Assembly: GCF_000613905.1 (NCBI RefSeq)
Contig: NZ_BAJW01000022.1
Span: 1-47,268, forward strand
Origin: Acetobacter persici JCM 25330
GTDB taxonomy: Bacteria > Pseudomonadota > Alphaproteobacteria > Acetobacterales > Acetobacteraceae
Direction of reading: 5' to 3'
Length of the DNA stretch: 47,268 nt
A program made the position numbers and the translations under genes. A model generated the notes under the pieces. That model worked only from the letters and a program-made list of their open reading frames with translations, did no database searches and was not told the origin of the DNA. Position 1 is the stretch's first letter; every line of letters starts with the position of its first letter. This document shows, piece after piece, positions 9,291 to 19,197 of the stretch.

Positions 9291-10648
9291 ATGACGTCCC
9301 CTTCCCTTGATGTTCCCTCCACGGCCAGACATGCCTCCGTTCTGGTTGAGGCACGGCATGTCAGTCAGTCCTACCATAAAGACAGTGCGGTCGATCTGCT
9401 GGTGCTGGATGATGTCGATCTGACATTGAATGCTGGAGAAATCGTTGGTCTGCTGGGGCGTTCAGGCTCCGGAAAATCAACCCTTCTGCGTATTCTGGCC
9501 GGATTGCTGGCCCCTTCATCCGGTGAGGTGTTCTGGAAAAATGAGCCGCTGGCAGGGCCTGCTGATGGCGTGGCTATGGTCTTTCAGTCCTTTGCCCTCT
9601 TCCCATGGATGACGGTGGAGGAAAATGTTGCACTCGGACTGGAAGCCAAAGGCATTACAGGGGAAGAGCGCGACAGACTTGTAGAGAATGCCATCGAGCT
9701 GATTGGCCTTGGAGGGTATGAAAATGCCTGGCCCAAAGAGCTGTCCGGTGGAATGCAGCAGCGCGTAGGGCTTGCGCGGGCGCTGGTTGTGCAGCCGGAT
9801 CTGCTGCTGATGGATGAGCCTTTTTCCGCTCTGGACGTTCTGACCGCCGAAAATCTGCGTACAGATCTGGTCGAACTCTGGTCTGAGAAAAAGCTGCCAG
9901 TGCAGGCCATGCTGGTGGTGACGCATAATATCGAAGAAGCCGTTCTGATCTGTGACCGGATTATGATTTTTTCCTCCAATCCGGGTCGCATTGCGCATGT
10001 GCTGGCTGTTCCGTTTGCCCACCCGCGAGACAGGAAGATCCTGCGTTCCGTCAGTTTGTGGACCACATCTATGCCCTGATGACGCAACGGGCTCCGATTA
10101 TCTCTGAGGCCGATCTGGCTGTTGGCGTAAAACAGACGGTACAGGCAGCTCCTTCTTTCATCGCATTACCGCTGGTCTCCATCACGATGATGATCGGGAT
10201 GATGGAGGCTCTGGCGGCTCCGCCACTCAATGGTCGTGCGGATCTGCCGATGCTTGCGGAAAAACTGCAACTGGAATTGGATGATCTGTTCCCGTTAGGC
10301 GAATCTCTGGAACTGCTCGGGCTTGCGGAACTTGAAGATGGCGACATCCTGCTGACCAATGAAGGTGTGCATTTTGTGCTGAGTGACCTTGAGGAGCGCA
10401 AAGCCATCATGAGTCACGCGCTGCTTCATCATGTGCCGCTGGTAAAAATGATCTGCACCGTGCTCGATGAGCGCCCTTCTCACAGTACAAATGCAGACCG
10501 ATTCCGCGATGCGCTGGAAGAAGCAATGTCCCCGGATTATGCGCGCCAGACCCTTCAGACCGTCGTGGGCTGGGCACGTTTTGCTGAGCTGTTTGATTTT
10601 GATGAAGAAGGAGACCGCTTCTATCTTGAAGAAGCGATCTCTGAATAA
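9291..10648 (+). CDS. ABC transporter ATP-binding protein with AAA-associated C-terminal domain (frame interrupted)
   Basis: This subunit powers the preceding permease. The N-terminal nucleotide-binding domain has Walker A GRSGSGKST (56-64), the Q-loop FQSFALFPWMTV, signature LSGGMQQRVGLARAL, Walker B LLLMDEPFSALD and the switch histidine VVTHN. This matches the NitT/TauT class. The second part (FVDHIYALMTQRAP onward, ending FYLEEAISE) resembles the regulatory domain found at the C-terminus of some such ATPases (AAA_assoc_C). The two parts are in different frames. One G missing from the run at 10033-10034 explains it, giving DREDPAFRQFVDHIY. Corrected length is 452 residues. It is the last gene of the operon starting at ubiE and faces msrA tail to tail. 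Confidence 0.85.
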
Positions 10649-10657
10649 GCCTGTAGC

Positions 10658-11200
10658 TCAGGAGCCTGCGTTTTTAAAGCGCGCCGCATAGAGTTTGCGG
10701 GCCTTGGCGACTTTCGGGGCGATGACAGCCTGACAGTAGCCTGTGTTCGGGTTGCGTTCATAATAATCGAAATGCATGGCTTCGGCAGGCCAGAATGTTT
10801 CCAACGGCACGATCTCGGTCACAATCGGCGCGTCCCAGAGATTGGCGTTTGCAATTTCTGCTTTGACAGAGAGTGCTGCCTGTTTCTGGGGTTCATCGGT
10901 ATAGAAAACGGCGGAGCGATATTGTGTGCCGATATCATCACCCTGCCGGTTCAGCGTGGTGGGGTTATGCAAGGTGAAGAAAATCCTCAGAACATCGTCA
11001 TATCCGATGATTTCCGGATCAAACTCCAGCCTGATGACTTCTGCGTGCCCGGTGCGACCGGTGCAGACTTCCTGATAGGTAGGGTTGGCGGAATGGCCCC
11101 CGGCATAGCCCGGCGTTATGGAAAGAATTCCCGCCATATCCCGAAAGACAGCTTCCATGCACCAGAAGCATCCACCACCAAGAACGATAGACTGAGACAT
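10658..11200 (-). CDS. msrA: Peptide methionine (S)-S-oxide reductase MsrA
   Basis: MsrA reduces the S epimer of methionine sulfoxide in proteins and free methionine, repairing oxidative damage. The 180-residue protein has the catalytic GGCFWC motif at residues 9-14 (nucleophile Cys11), the PGYAGG segment, EVIRLEFDP, and the FWPAEAMHFDYYERNP region with NTGYCQAVI. Length is standard. There is no export signal, so it acts in the cytoplasm. It lies downstream of valS on the same strand after an 82-bp gap that contains a 10-bp inverted repeat. Confidence 0.96.
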   Translation of the reverse strand: MSQSIVLGGGCFWCMEAVFRDMAGILSITPGYAGGHSANPTYQEVCTGRTGHAEVIRLEFDPEIIGYDDVLRIFFTLHNPTTLNRQGDDIGTQYRSAVFYTDEPQKQAALSVKAEIANANLWDAPIVTEIVPLETFWPAEAMHFDYYERNPNTGYCQAVIAPKVAKARKLYAARFKNAGS

Positions 11201-11227
11201 GGTTTCTCCTTACGCGATTTTGTATCA

Positions 11228-11269
11228 CGAGGCCTGCGCAGACTTTTTCAGGACAGGCAGCAGGCCTCG
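11228..11269. repeat. 10-bp perfect inverted repeat between valS and msrA
   Basis: CGAGGCCTGC (11228-11237) and GCAGGCCTCG (11260-11269) form a 10-bp stem with a 22-base loop. It sits 13 bases after the valS stop on the minus strand. No T-run follows on either strand, so a classic intrinsic terminator is not shown. It may be a processing or attenuation hairpin between valS and msrA. Confidence 0.45.
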
Positions 11270-11282
11270 AAAACCATCAGAT

Positions 11283-13985
11283 TCAGGCAATACGGGCGAG
11301 TGCAGCCTTCAGCCGAATGCTTTCACCCTGCTGGGCTTCCAGACGGTCCCGCATTTCCTGAACGATTTCAGGTTTAGCGCGTGAGACGAAATTTTCGTTC
11401 CCGAGTTTTTTCTCGGTTTTGCCAATTTCATCTTCCACTTTGGCGAGTTCTTTTTTGAGGCGTTCCTGCTCGGCTGAGATGTCAATCAGCCCTTCCAGCG
11501 GGATAATCAGCGTTGCTTCATCTACAACCGCCTGCGCGGACCCCCGTGGCACGTCCCCTTGCTGCGGCGCAACATGTGAGACACGGGCCATACGCCCGAT
11601 GGCTTCCTGCCACCGTTCAGCGCGCTGAACGGTTTCCGGGGCGGCACCCTGAAGGAAGACCGGTGCTTTTTGGGATGGAGGCACATTCATTTCTGCACGG
11701 ACTGTCCGGATTTCAGAAATCAGCCGGATGATGTGGTCGCACTCTGCCTGCGCTGCTTCAGCGTCAGTCAGCACAACTGGTTCCGGCCATGCCTGAGAGA
11801 TCAGGCTGCCCTGCTTGCCAAAGCCGAATTCGGTCCAAAGCTCATCTGTGACAAATGGCATCACAGGCTGCAACAGGCGCAGAATAATCCCCAGCACATA
11901 GGCGGCAACGGCACGGATTTCCGCAGCTTCCGCGGCATCATCGGAAGCAAAAACGGGCTTGGCAAACTCAAGGAACCAGTCACAGAAACGGTTCCAGACA
12001 AAGCGGTAGCAACTCAGGGCATAGTCATCAAAGCGATAGGCTTCCAGAGCTTTTGTGGCGTCCTGAATGGCGAGAGAGGCTTCCGCGATAATCCATTTGC
12101 CAAGAGGAGACGTCACGCTGTGCGGGTCAAACCCGTTCTGCGCTTTAACCCCGTTCATTTCGCAGAAACGAGCCGCATTCCAGATTTTGGTAACAAAAGC
12201 GCGGTAGTCCTCGACCTTTTTCCGGCCGAGTTTAACGTCGCGCCCAATACCCGTCAGCGCACAGATGGTAAAGCGCAGCGCATCGGCCCCGTAAGCATCA
12301 ATCAGCTCAAGCGGATCAATTCCGTTGCCCTTGCTTTTGGACATTTTCTGGCCGCGTTCATCCCGGACCAGACCATGAATGAAAATATCGCGGAAGGGCA
12401 CGTCATGCATAAAATGCTGGCCCATCATAATCATCCGGGCAACCCAGAAGAAAATAATATCAAAACCCGTGACCAGCACATCCGTCGGATAATAATGCGC
12501 CAGTTCCGGCGTCTTGTCCGGCCAGCCGAGAGTGGAAAACGGCCACAGCCCAGATGAGAACCATGTGTCCAGAACGTCCTCATCCTGCGTCAGGGCTTCG
12601 GTCTGGCCATAATGGGCATCAGCCTGCGTCCGCGCATCGGCTTCATCGCGCGCCACAAAAACATGCCCGTCGGGGCCGTACCACGCGGGAATACGGTGCC
12701 CCCACCAGAGTTGCCGCGAAATGCACCATGGCTGAATATCGCGCATCCAGGCAAAAAACGTGTTTTCCCACTGTTTGGGAACAAAAGAGATTTTGCCACT
12801 GGTGACGGCATCAATCGCCGGACCAGCCAGCTTCCCGGCATCGCAGTACCATTGCGTTGTCAGGCGTGGCTCAATAACGGCCCCTCCCCGCTCCGCATGC
12901 GGTACCTGGTGACGGTGTGGCTCGATTTTTTCAAGCCACTCCAGTCTTTCCAGTTCTTCGACAATTGCTTTCCGTGCGTCTTCGCGGGAGAGGCCCGAAA
13001 GCCTCTTCACAAAAGCCGGGTCCGCAAGGCCATCGACAGCGGTGAGTTCTTCTTCAATCTCGTCCAGCACCACGCGGGCCTGATCATCAAGAATAGAAAG
13101 CATTGGCAGATTATGCCGCCGACCGATTTCAAAGTCGTTAAAGTCATGAGCAGGCGTGATTTTGACCGCACCGGTTCCCTTTTCAGGGTCAGAATGCAGG
13201 TCAGCCACAATAGGGATCAGGCGGCCTGTCAGCGGCAGACGGACAGACTGGCCGACCAGACCAGCATAGCGTTCATCATCCGGATGCACGGCAACGGCGG
13301 CATCCCCCAGCAATGTTTCGGGGCGGGTGGTGGCAACGGTAATGGTTTCACCCGATTTGCCTTCAACGGGATACCGGATGTACCAAAGCTTACCTGCAAC
13401 ATCCTTGCTTTCGACCTCAAGGTCAGAAATCGCGGAACGGAAGACGGGATCCCAGTTGACCAGTCGTCTGTCACGGTAAATCAGCCCTTCGTTGTAAAGG
13501 GTGACAAAGACTTCTTTTACGGCACGGGAGAGGCCTTCATCCATCGTGAAGCGCTCGCGCGGCCAGTCCAGAGAGGCTCCCAACCGACGAAGCTGACGCG
13601 TAATCCCGCCGCCAGATTCCTCTTTCCATTTCCAGACGCGCTGCACAAAAGCTTCACGCCCCAATTCCTGACGCGTCGTTTTTTCAGCAGTCAGAGCCCG
13701 CTCTACAACCATCTGGGTCGCAATGCCGGCGTGGTCGGTACCGGGCTGCCATAGCGTGTCAAATCCCTGCATACGCTTCCAGCGGATCAGAGTGTCCTGC
13801 AACGTCATGGTCAGAGCATGCCCCATATGCAGGGTACCCGTCACATTTGGTGGTGGAATCATGATGGTGAATGACTTTTTTCCGCTCTGCGGATCAGCCG
13901 AAAATGCCTTTTCGCTTTCCCAAAGTTCGTAAAGTTTCTTCTCTGTCTCAGCAGGCTCAAAAGTCTTGTTCAGCATGATATCCAA
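11283..13985 (-). CDS. valS: Valyl-tRNA synthetase
   Basis: ValS is a class I aminoacyl-tRNA synthetase that charges tRNA-Val and edits misactivated threonine. The 900-residue product has PPPNVTGTLHMGHALTM with the HIGH-type motif HMGH at 53-56, the editing domain with TTRPETLLGDAAVAVHP and DFNDFEIGRRH, KMSKS at 547-551, an anticodon-binding domain, and a C-terminal coiled-coil arm (SAEQERLKKELAKVEDEI). The written start is 13985; MLNKTFEPAE at 13976 is an equally good start. The frame is intact, one of the few long genes here without a break. Confidence 0.97.
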   Translation of the reverse strand: MDIMLNKTFEPAETEKKLYELWESEKAFSADPQSGKKSFTIMIPPPNVTGTLHMGHALTMTLQDTLIRWKRMQGFDTLWQPGTDHAGIATQMVVERALTAEKTTRQELGREAFVQRVWKWKEESGGGITRQLRRLGASLDWPRERFTMDEGLSRAVKEVFVTLYNEGLIYRDRRLVNWDPVFRSAISDLEVESKDVAGKLWYIRYPVEGKSGETITVATTRPETLLGDAAVAVHPDDERYAGLVGQSVRLPLTGRLIPIVADLHSDPEKGTGAVKITPAHDFNDFEIGRRHNLPMLSILDDQARVVLDEIEEELTAVDGLADPAFVKRLSGLSREDARKAIVEELERLEWLEKIEPHRHQVPHAERGGAVIEPRLTTQWYCDAGKLAGPAIDAVTSGKISFVPKQWENTFFAWMRDIQPWCISRQLWWGHRIPAWYGPDGHVFVARDEADARTQADAHYGQTEALTQDEDVLDTWFSSGLWPFSTLGWPDKTPELAHYYPTDVLVTGFDIIFFWVARMIMMGQHFMHDVPFRDIFIHGLVRDERGQKMSKSKGNGIDPLELIDAYGADALRFTICALTGIGRDVKLGRKKVEDYRAFVTKIWNAARFCEMNGVKAQNGFDPHSVTSPLGKWIIAEASLAIQDATKALEAYRFDDYALSCYRFVWNRFCDWFLEFAKPVFASDDAAEAAEIRAVAAYVLGIILRLLQPVMPFVTDELWTEFGFGKQGSLISQAWPEPVVLTDAEAAQAECDHIIRLISEIRTVRAEMNVPPSQKAPVFLQGAAPETVQRAERWQEAIGRMARVSHVAPQQGDVPRGSAQAVVDEATLIIPLEGLIDISAEQERLKKELAKVEDEIGKTEKKLGNENFVSRAKPEIVQEMRDRLEAQQGESIRLKAALARIA

Positions 13986-13996
13986 CCAGAAAACGT

Positions 13997-14030
13997 AAAA
14001 AGGCGGAAGGCCTATGCAGCCCCCGCCTTT
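13997..14030 (-). terminator. Rho-independent terminator downstream of the TolC-like gene
   Basis: Arms AAAGGCGG (13999-14006) and CCGCCTTT (14023-14030) form an 8-bp stem. Read on the minus strand it is followed by TTACGTTTT. It lies about 135 bases beyond the TolC-like stop codon and just upstream of valS, and probably insulates valS. Confidence 0.65.
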
Positions 14031-14165
14031 GACAGATTATAGTCCCGGTGTTCGTTGCAGGAAACATCTTAGATTCCTGTTTTTACCGGGCGCGGAAAAA
14101 ACAGCCATTCAGAGCAGATATCAGACTCATGAGGGCTCGGTTTGCTAAAAAATAGATCTCAGAGG

Positions 14166-15598
14166 CTAACGCCCCGGCTGATTCACAGCATAGTCATTCA
14201 GCCCCCACAGCCGGTCTTTCACGGCTTTGTAGTAGGCTTTGTCATCATAGAGCGGCACATTCAGTTGCAGATCTGCTGCAGTCAGGCGCCCAATGGCAGA
14301 GGCCACATTATAGGATGCAAGCACCATATTGCTCAGGCTTTGCACGAGCGCCACTTGTGCCTGAAGCAGTGTTTCCTGCTGCTGCAAAACTTCTAGTGTT
14401 GTACTGGTCCCCACAATAGCCTGCCGCTCGACCCCATCAAGAGCAACCGTTCCCGCTTTAATCGCGGCACGGTTACTGGAAATCGCCGCCTGATAGGAAA
14501 CAAGTTTTTGCCAGTTTGAAACAGCGTCCTGTGCAACTGTCCTGCGCTGGATATCAACAGCACGATGCGCGACCTGTGCCTGCTGTTTTGCCTGCCGGAC
14601 AGCGGCATATTCTGAGCCACCCTGATAGACCGGGATATTGAAGTTCAGCATAGCATATTTATTTTCATCAAGCTGGTGGTTCAGGCTCTGGTTAACCTGC
14701 CGGCTATATGCTGCGGTTGCTGAAATTTTTGGCATGATCGCCGCCATTGCGACGGCAACGGCATCTTTTTGGGAGGATTCAGTAAAAAGTGCATTAATGA
14801 CGTCAGGGTTGTTTTTGACGGCCATAGCTGCCGCTGTCTGTTCATTTTTAACGGGAAGAACCAATGGCTGGGGCGGGACGAGGTTAGGGGGTGGAGCCAT
14901 ACCTACGATCTGCATGTAGGTTGCCTGAGCAGTCTGAAGCGTCCCTTCAGACTGCTGCCTGGTTGCTTTTGCTGAGGCATAAGCTGACTCAGCCTGTGCT
15001 ACGTCGGTCCGGGTAATTTCACCAACCTTGAAGCGCTCATTTGTCGCGCGCAACTGCTGTTGCAGAACACGTTCGTTATTGATGTTGAGTTGCAGAAGCT
15101 GCTCGTCTTCAATCACGCTCACATAAGCGTTCACGACGTTTTTAAAAACCTGCTGCTCCACTGAAATCAGATTGGCACGTGCGGCCATGACTTTGTTGAC
15201 AGCCTGATGTGTAGATGCGGTCGTTTTTCCACCACTGTAAATGGGCTGCTGGATTGTCAGGCCGGCCGTATAACCTGGCGTATCATAAACACGCATATAG
15301 CCTGGTTGGTCTGCCGAGCTTGATAATCATTCGTTCCTTTATAATAGCTGAGCCCGACGGTGCCAGTTACGGTAGGACGCCAGCCTGCAAGAGCTGTTGG
15401 AACCTGCTCATCTGTCGCCCGTAATGTCGCCCGTGCCTGTTGCAGCGTAGGGTTTGTCAAATAAGCAGAGGCAAGAGCTTCCTGCAGCGTATGTGGGATA
15501 AAGGTCGGCGAACCACTCCCGTCATATTTCTGGGCCCAGGCAGTGGAACTGCAAAGCATGGCCGCCATGCCTATCCCAACCCCGTAAATACGCAGCAT
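14166..15598 (-). CDS. TolC-family outer-membrane efflux protein (frame interrupted)
   Basis: TolC-type trimers form the outer-membrane channel of tripartite efflux pumps and type I secretion systems. A signal peptide (MLRIYGVGIGMAAML then CSSTAWA, cleavage before QKYDG) starts at 15598, with GGAG seven bases upstream. The body shows the two-fold repeat typical of the family: LQEALASAYLTNPTLQQARA near the start, TAGLTIQQPIYSGGKT, and the second-half FNIPVYQGGSEYAAVRQA. Long alpha-helical coiled-coil stretches lie between. A base missing in the CC pair at 15301-15302 splits the gene; restoring it reads QTNQGYMRVYDTPGY and gives 477 residues. No pump partner is encoded beside it, so the cargo is unknown. 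Confidence 0.9.
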
Positions 15599-15914
15599 TT
15601 GTTTCTCCTGCCTGAATTTAGAGCACAAATAAATAGTTGCCACTTCATGCCACGATGAAGGACGCATTCCTACTCTTTAATATAAATTAAAAACTCGGTT
15701 CACAGTGTCTGATGAACTGAACTCTCTGAGCGGACCCCATGCACTTACAAAGATAAGTTCTTCTGGTTGCTTTCAAGGATTGCCTAATTTTAATTCCGAC
15801 AATCTTTTTATGAGCACATAAAAATAAGTGGGAGAGCAATTTCTAAAAATCGATTCACCACAAATCTTATTGCCGCTTCATAAAATGCGCTATTTTAATT
15901 TGATGCGATTAAAT
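15599..15914. other. Gene-free AT-rich stretch between the TolC-like gene and tRNA-Cys
   Basis: About 315 bases. It should hold the promoter of the TolC-like gene on the minus strand. I see AT-rich sequence but no convincing -35/-10 pair, small gene or RNA structure. Nothing else is supported. Confidence 0.5.
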
Positions 15915-15988
15915 TGGAGGTCCGGGCGGGAATCGAACCCACGTACGCGGATTTGCAGTCCGCTACATCACCATTCTGCCACCGGACC
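15915..15988 (-). tRNA. tRNA-Cys (anticodon GCA)
   Basis: On the minus strand the acceptor arms GGTCCGG and CCGGACC pair. The anticodon arm GCGGA-CTGCAAA-TCCGC places GCA at positions 34-36, and the T arm GTGGG-TTCGATT-CCCGC is regular. Discriminator T and an encoded CCA (15915-15917) complete the 74-base molecule. It resembles the D and anticodon region of E. coli tRNA-Cys. It stands alone between the SDR gene and the TolC-like gene. Confidence 0.95.
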
Positions 15989-16165
15989 CCGGTGTGGTGT
16001 GTGGGTCTTATCTCTCTTAACGCAGCTCTGGTCAAGTCATTGTCTGCATGATTTTTAAAGATGTTTTACCAGCCGATCTCTAATGTCGCGTTTTTCCGTT
16101 CCAGAAATAGTTGTAGGGGAAAAATTGCTTCAGGATCGCGTCTGGATAAGCGTGTACCTATGCGC

Positions 16166-16978
16166 TCAGCCCTGTTCCCCCGCATGTTTTTTTTGCCCAA
16201 CATCCAGACTTTGCAGAATGTATTGACGCAGGACGGATGGGAGCAGACGTTCGGCAACCCGTAAAACGCGGAACTGCCATGGGAAAACAAGCTCAGCCTG
16301 GCCCATTTTAACCGCTTTCATGATTTTGCGGGCAGCACTCCCGGCTGAAACCAGAAACGGACGTGGACCTTCCAGTCTCTGGCTCATTGGGGTGTCCACA
16401 AAACCCGGCACCACAAGAGTCAACTGAATATTTTTGGGCCGCCACGCCAGATTGGCAGCCTGAGCAAAACAGGCAAGTCCTGCCTTGGAACTGCTATAGG
16501 ACGCCGCAAACGGCAGTTCATAAAACCCGGCCACCGATCCGATGAGCACAATCTTACCGTATCCCTGCGTGACCATGCTCTGCGCGGCAGCTGTGGCAAG
16601 CGTTACCGGTGTTGCATAATTGACTAGCGCAAGCTTCAGAACGGCGGCAGGGTCCTCTGTCTGCCGGTCCGGGGATTTGATATCGGAGAGCCCTGCTCCA
16701 AGAATAATCAGATCAAGACCATAATTTGCCTGATCTTCCCGCAGGGCGGCGAGAGCGGCTTCACCATCGGAAAGATCAATCTGACGCGGGGAAACCTGAG
16801 CACCACGGGCGCAGCACAGCTTTGCAATCTCCTCCAGCCGTTGTTTGTTGCGCCCCCAGAGTATGAGCATCCGGCCCGGTCTGGCATAGCGTTTTGCAAG
16901 CTCCATTCCGATGCCGCCGGTCGCACCTGTAATCAGTACAGACCTTAGTTCCTGCCTGCTGGTTGAGACCTTGTTCAC
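16166..16978 (-). CDS. Short-chain dehydrogenase/reductase (SDR family)
   Basis: A classical SDR oxidoreductase of 270 residues. The NAD(P)-binding TGATGGIG is at 17-24, and WGRN follows the second strand. The catalytic set is Ser148, Tyr161 and Lys165 (YSSSK), with VPGFVDTPMS after it. The substrate cannot be read from the sequence. The C-terminus is extended by about 60 basic/hydrophobic residues, so membrane association is possible. It is divergent from the GNAT-like gene; the start codons are 74 bases apart, suggesting shared regulation. Confidence 0.85.
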   Translation of the reverse strand: MNKVSTSRQELRSVLITGATGGIGMELAKRYARPGRMLILWGRNKQRLEEIAKLCCARGAQVSPRQIDLSDGEAALAALREDQANYGLDLIILGAGLSDIKSPDRQTEDPAAVLKLALVNYATPVTLATAAAQSMVTQGYGKIVLIGSVAGFYELPFAASYSSSKAGLACFAQAANLAWRPKNIQLTLVVPGFVDTPMSQRLEGPRPFLVSAGSAARKIMKAVKMGQAELVFPWQFRVLRVAERLLPSVLRQYILQSLDVGQKKHAGEQG

Positions 16979-17052
16979 ACTTCCCCCTTTTCCATTCCGT
17001 CGGAATGATGCATCACCTTGCGGTTTCCAAGGCCCAGTTTGATGGAGTACCG

Positions 17053-18198
17053 ATGACTACCCCGAACCAGATCGTCGTTTCCGCCGTCTCGGGCGCTCGT
17101 CAGCTTTCGCTCTTTATCAAGCTTCCGCGCCTTCTTTACAACGACCAGCCCAGCTATGTTCCGCCGCTGGATATGGAGCAGAGAGATATGCTCCATCCGC
17201 GCCGGTCGCCGTTCTTCAGTCATGGGAGCGCATGTTACTTTCTGGCCTGGCGTGATGGGAAGCCCATCGGGCGAATATCCGCTCAGATTGATACACTTGC
17301 CCTTGAGCAACCGGGCCCCAGAACGGGCTTTTTCGGCGCGCTGGATGCTCTGGAGACAGACTGCGTCAAACCTCTGCTGGAGGCTGCCACAGCTTGGCTG
17401 AAGGCGCAGGGCATTGAACGGATAAGAGGACCCTGGACTCTGAACCCTCATGGTGAGTCGGGCACCATGATCGAAGGGCAGATGGAGCCGCCCATGATTG
17501 GGACGGGCTGGCATCCGGCCACGCTAGGTCCAGCTATTGAGCAGGCTGGCTTTTCCAAAGCGATGGATCTGTTGTCTTACCGGATGGAAACCAGTCTGGC
17601 TGCGGAGCAGGCGAACCGGATTCCCACCAATCTGCGGGAAAGACTGGGCGGTATTACAGTCCGGGGGCTACGCAAAGACCATCTTGATGAAGATACGGAT
17701 ATCCTGCGTTCGATTTATAACGACGCATGGGAAGGCACATGGGGCAATGTCCCCATCACGGAAATTGAAATGCGATCCCTGCTCAAGGCGCTCAAACCTG
17801 TACTGAGACCAGAACAGTATGTTCTGGTTGAATTTAAGGGTGAACCTGTCGCGATTGCATTGGTGATCCCGAATATTTTTGACCTGAATGGCGACCTTGG
17901 TGGCGCTCCTTCCCCGGTCGGCTGGGTCAAGCTGGCGTCGCGTCTGGTCATGCACGATTTCTATTCTGCCCGTGTGATTTTGCTGGGTGTGAAGAAAAAG
18001 CTGGCTGGGACTGCTCTGAGCGCCATTATCCCCGGTCTGCTGATTGATGAACTGATGAAGCGTGGGCGGGAACTTCCCTATCGTACGATTGAGCTCGGCT
18101 GGGTTCTGGAGACCAATATGGCCATCCGCAACCTGATTGAACGGATTGTGCCGGAGCCGTACAAGCGGCATCGTATGTATGAAAAGCTGCTTTCCTGA
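17053..18198 (+). CDS. Conserved GNAT-like protein of unknown function
   Basis: A soluble protein of 381 residues if it starts at MTTPNQIVV (17053); the frame is open from 16963. It resembles large GNAT-fold proteins of unknown role that are common in Alphaproteobacteria. Visible features are YFLAWRDGKPIGRISAQID in the N-terminal half, the GPWTLNPHGESGTMIEG segment and a C-terminal block ending ELGWVLETNMAIRN, then YKRHRMYEKLL, where acetyl-CoA-type folds often end. No transmembrane segment or signal peptide is seen. It is convergent with thiL, with an 11-base gap, and divergent from the SDR gene. The enzymatic activity is not known. Confidence 0.7.
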   Translation: MTTPNQIVVSAVSGARQLSLFIKLPRLLYNDQPSYVPPLDMEQRDMLHPRRSPFFSHGSACYFLAWRDGKPIGRISAQIDTLALEQPGPRTGFFGALDALETDCVKPLLEAATAWLKAQGIERIRGPWTLNPHGESGTMIEGQMEPPMIGTGWHPATLGPAIEQAGFSKAMDLLSYRMETSLAAEQANRIPTNLRERLGGITVRGLRKDHLDEDTDILRSIYNDAWEGTWGNVPITEIEMRSLLKALKPVLRPEQYVLVEFKGEPVAIALVIPNIFDLNGDLGGAPSPVGWVKLASRLVMHDFYSARVILLGVKKKLAGTALSAIIPGLLIDELMKRGRELPYRTIELGWVLETNMAIRNLIERIVPEPYKRHRMYEKLLS

Positions 18199-18209
18199 CA
18201 GTCAGGCGC

Positions 18210-19197
18210 TTAAAGGTGGCTCCAGCCGCCTTTCGCGAATGACAGGCGTTCTCCCTGACCATCAAGCACTGTCACACCGGCATTGCCTTCCTCAAAGCGG
18301 CCAATCCGAGAGACCGGAACCGCGCCATGAGGCGTTTCGAGCATCCCTGCCTGTTCCAGCGTCTCTTCATGGGCCGGCGGAACAGCAAACAAAATTTCGT
18401 AATCATCGCCGCCCGTGAGGCATGTCTCTAGCCATTCCGGCCCGCAGGCCAGTGCGGCCTCAGAGCGTGGTACCATGCTGGCGGTGATTATTGCAGTCAG
18501 CCCGTTCTCACGCGCAAGGTGCCCCGCATCCTGGAGGAGGCCGTCTGAGACATCCATGGCGGCCGAGGCAAGCCCATAGAGAGGCAGCTATACGGGGCTG
18601 AGGGAGCCTGTAGCGGCTTGCCAGATAGCCTGACGGGTCGCTGAGTGTGTCTTGCAGGACGCGCAGACCCAGCGCACCGTCACCAATTGTTCCTGTGACC
18701 CAGAGCCCGTCCCCTGCCCGCGCTCCGCTGCGCCTGATGGCCTGCCCCTGCATAACAGACCCAAGAATGGTCAGAGAGAGCACCAGAGGCCCGCGGGTGG
18801 AGGTTGTGTCTCCCCCAAGCAGGCTGAGTCCAAAATAGTCCTGATCAGCCTTCAGGCCGCCGCAAAAAGCTTCAAACCAGTCGTCATCAAGGCCCGGAGG
18901 GCGGGCCAGCGTGAGCAGCCATCCTTCAGGGGTTGCTCCCATGGCGGCAAGGTCGGACAGGTTGCAGCGCAGAAGCTTGCGCCCGATTGTTTCCGGGGGG
19001 TCGTCTGGCAGAAAATGGACGTTTTCCACCATGGCATCCGCGGCGATTACAAGCTCTTTGCCTGCCGGAGGCGTGAACACCGCCGCGTCATCCTTCAGCC
19101 CCAGCGCTGCCGGGCCTGCAAGCCCGGCAAAATGCCGATGGATGAAGCTGAATTCCTGCGGCAGGTCAGTCAGCGGTGCCACCTTCTTTTTCATCAT
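18210..19197 (-). CDS. thiL: Thiamine-monophosphate kinase (frame interrupted)
   Basis: ThiL phosphorylates thiamine monophosphate to the cofactor thiamine pyrophosphate. The N-terminal half has LKDDAAVF, the metal- and ATP-binding VIAADAMVENVHFLPDD and NLSDLAAMGATPEGWLLTL. The C-terminal half has AAMDVSDGLLQDAGHLA and LTGGDDYEILFAVPP. The halves lie in different frames and meet in the CT/AG-repeat region 18577-18587. Losing one base or gaining a CT there would join LPQPRIA to LYGLASAAMDVSDG, giving about 328 residues. Its start overlaps the end of nusB by 32 bases, so the two are probably translated together. Confidence 0.9.

Noticed and set aside
12612-13754. 380-codon plus-strand open frame opposite valS
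   Set aside because: Antisense to an intact valS with all motifs; composition is that of a reverse-strand shadow.
18195-18207. CCTGACAGTCAGG palindrome as a terminator between the GNAT-like gene and thiL
   Set aside because: The loop is one base and there is no T-run; it is too short to call.
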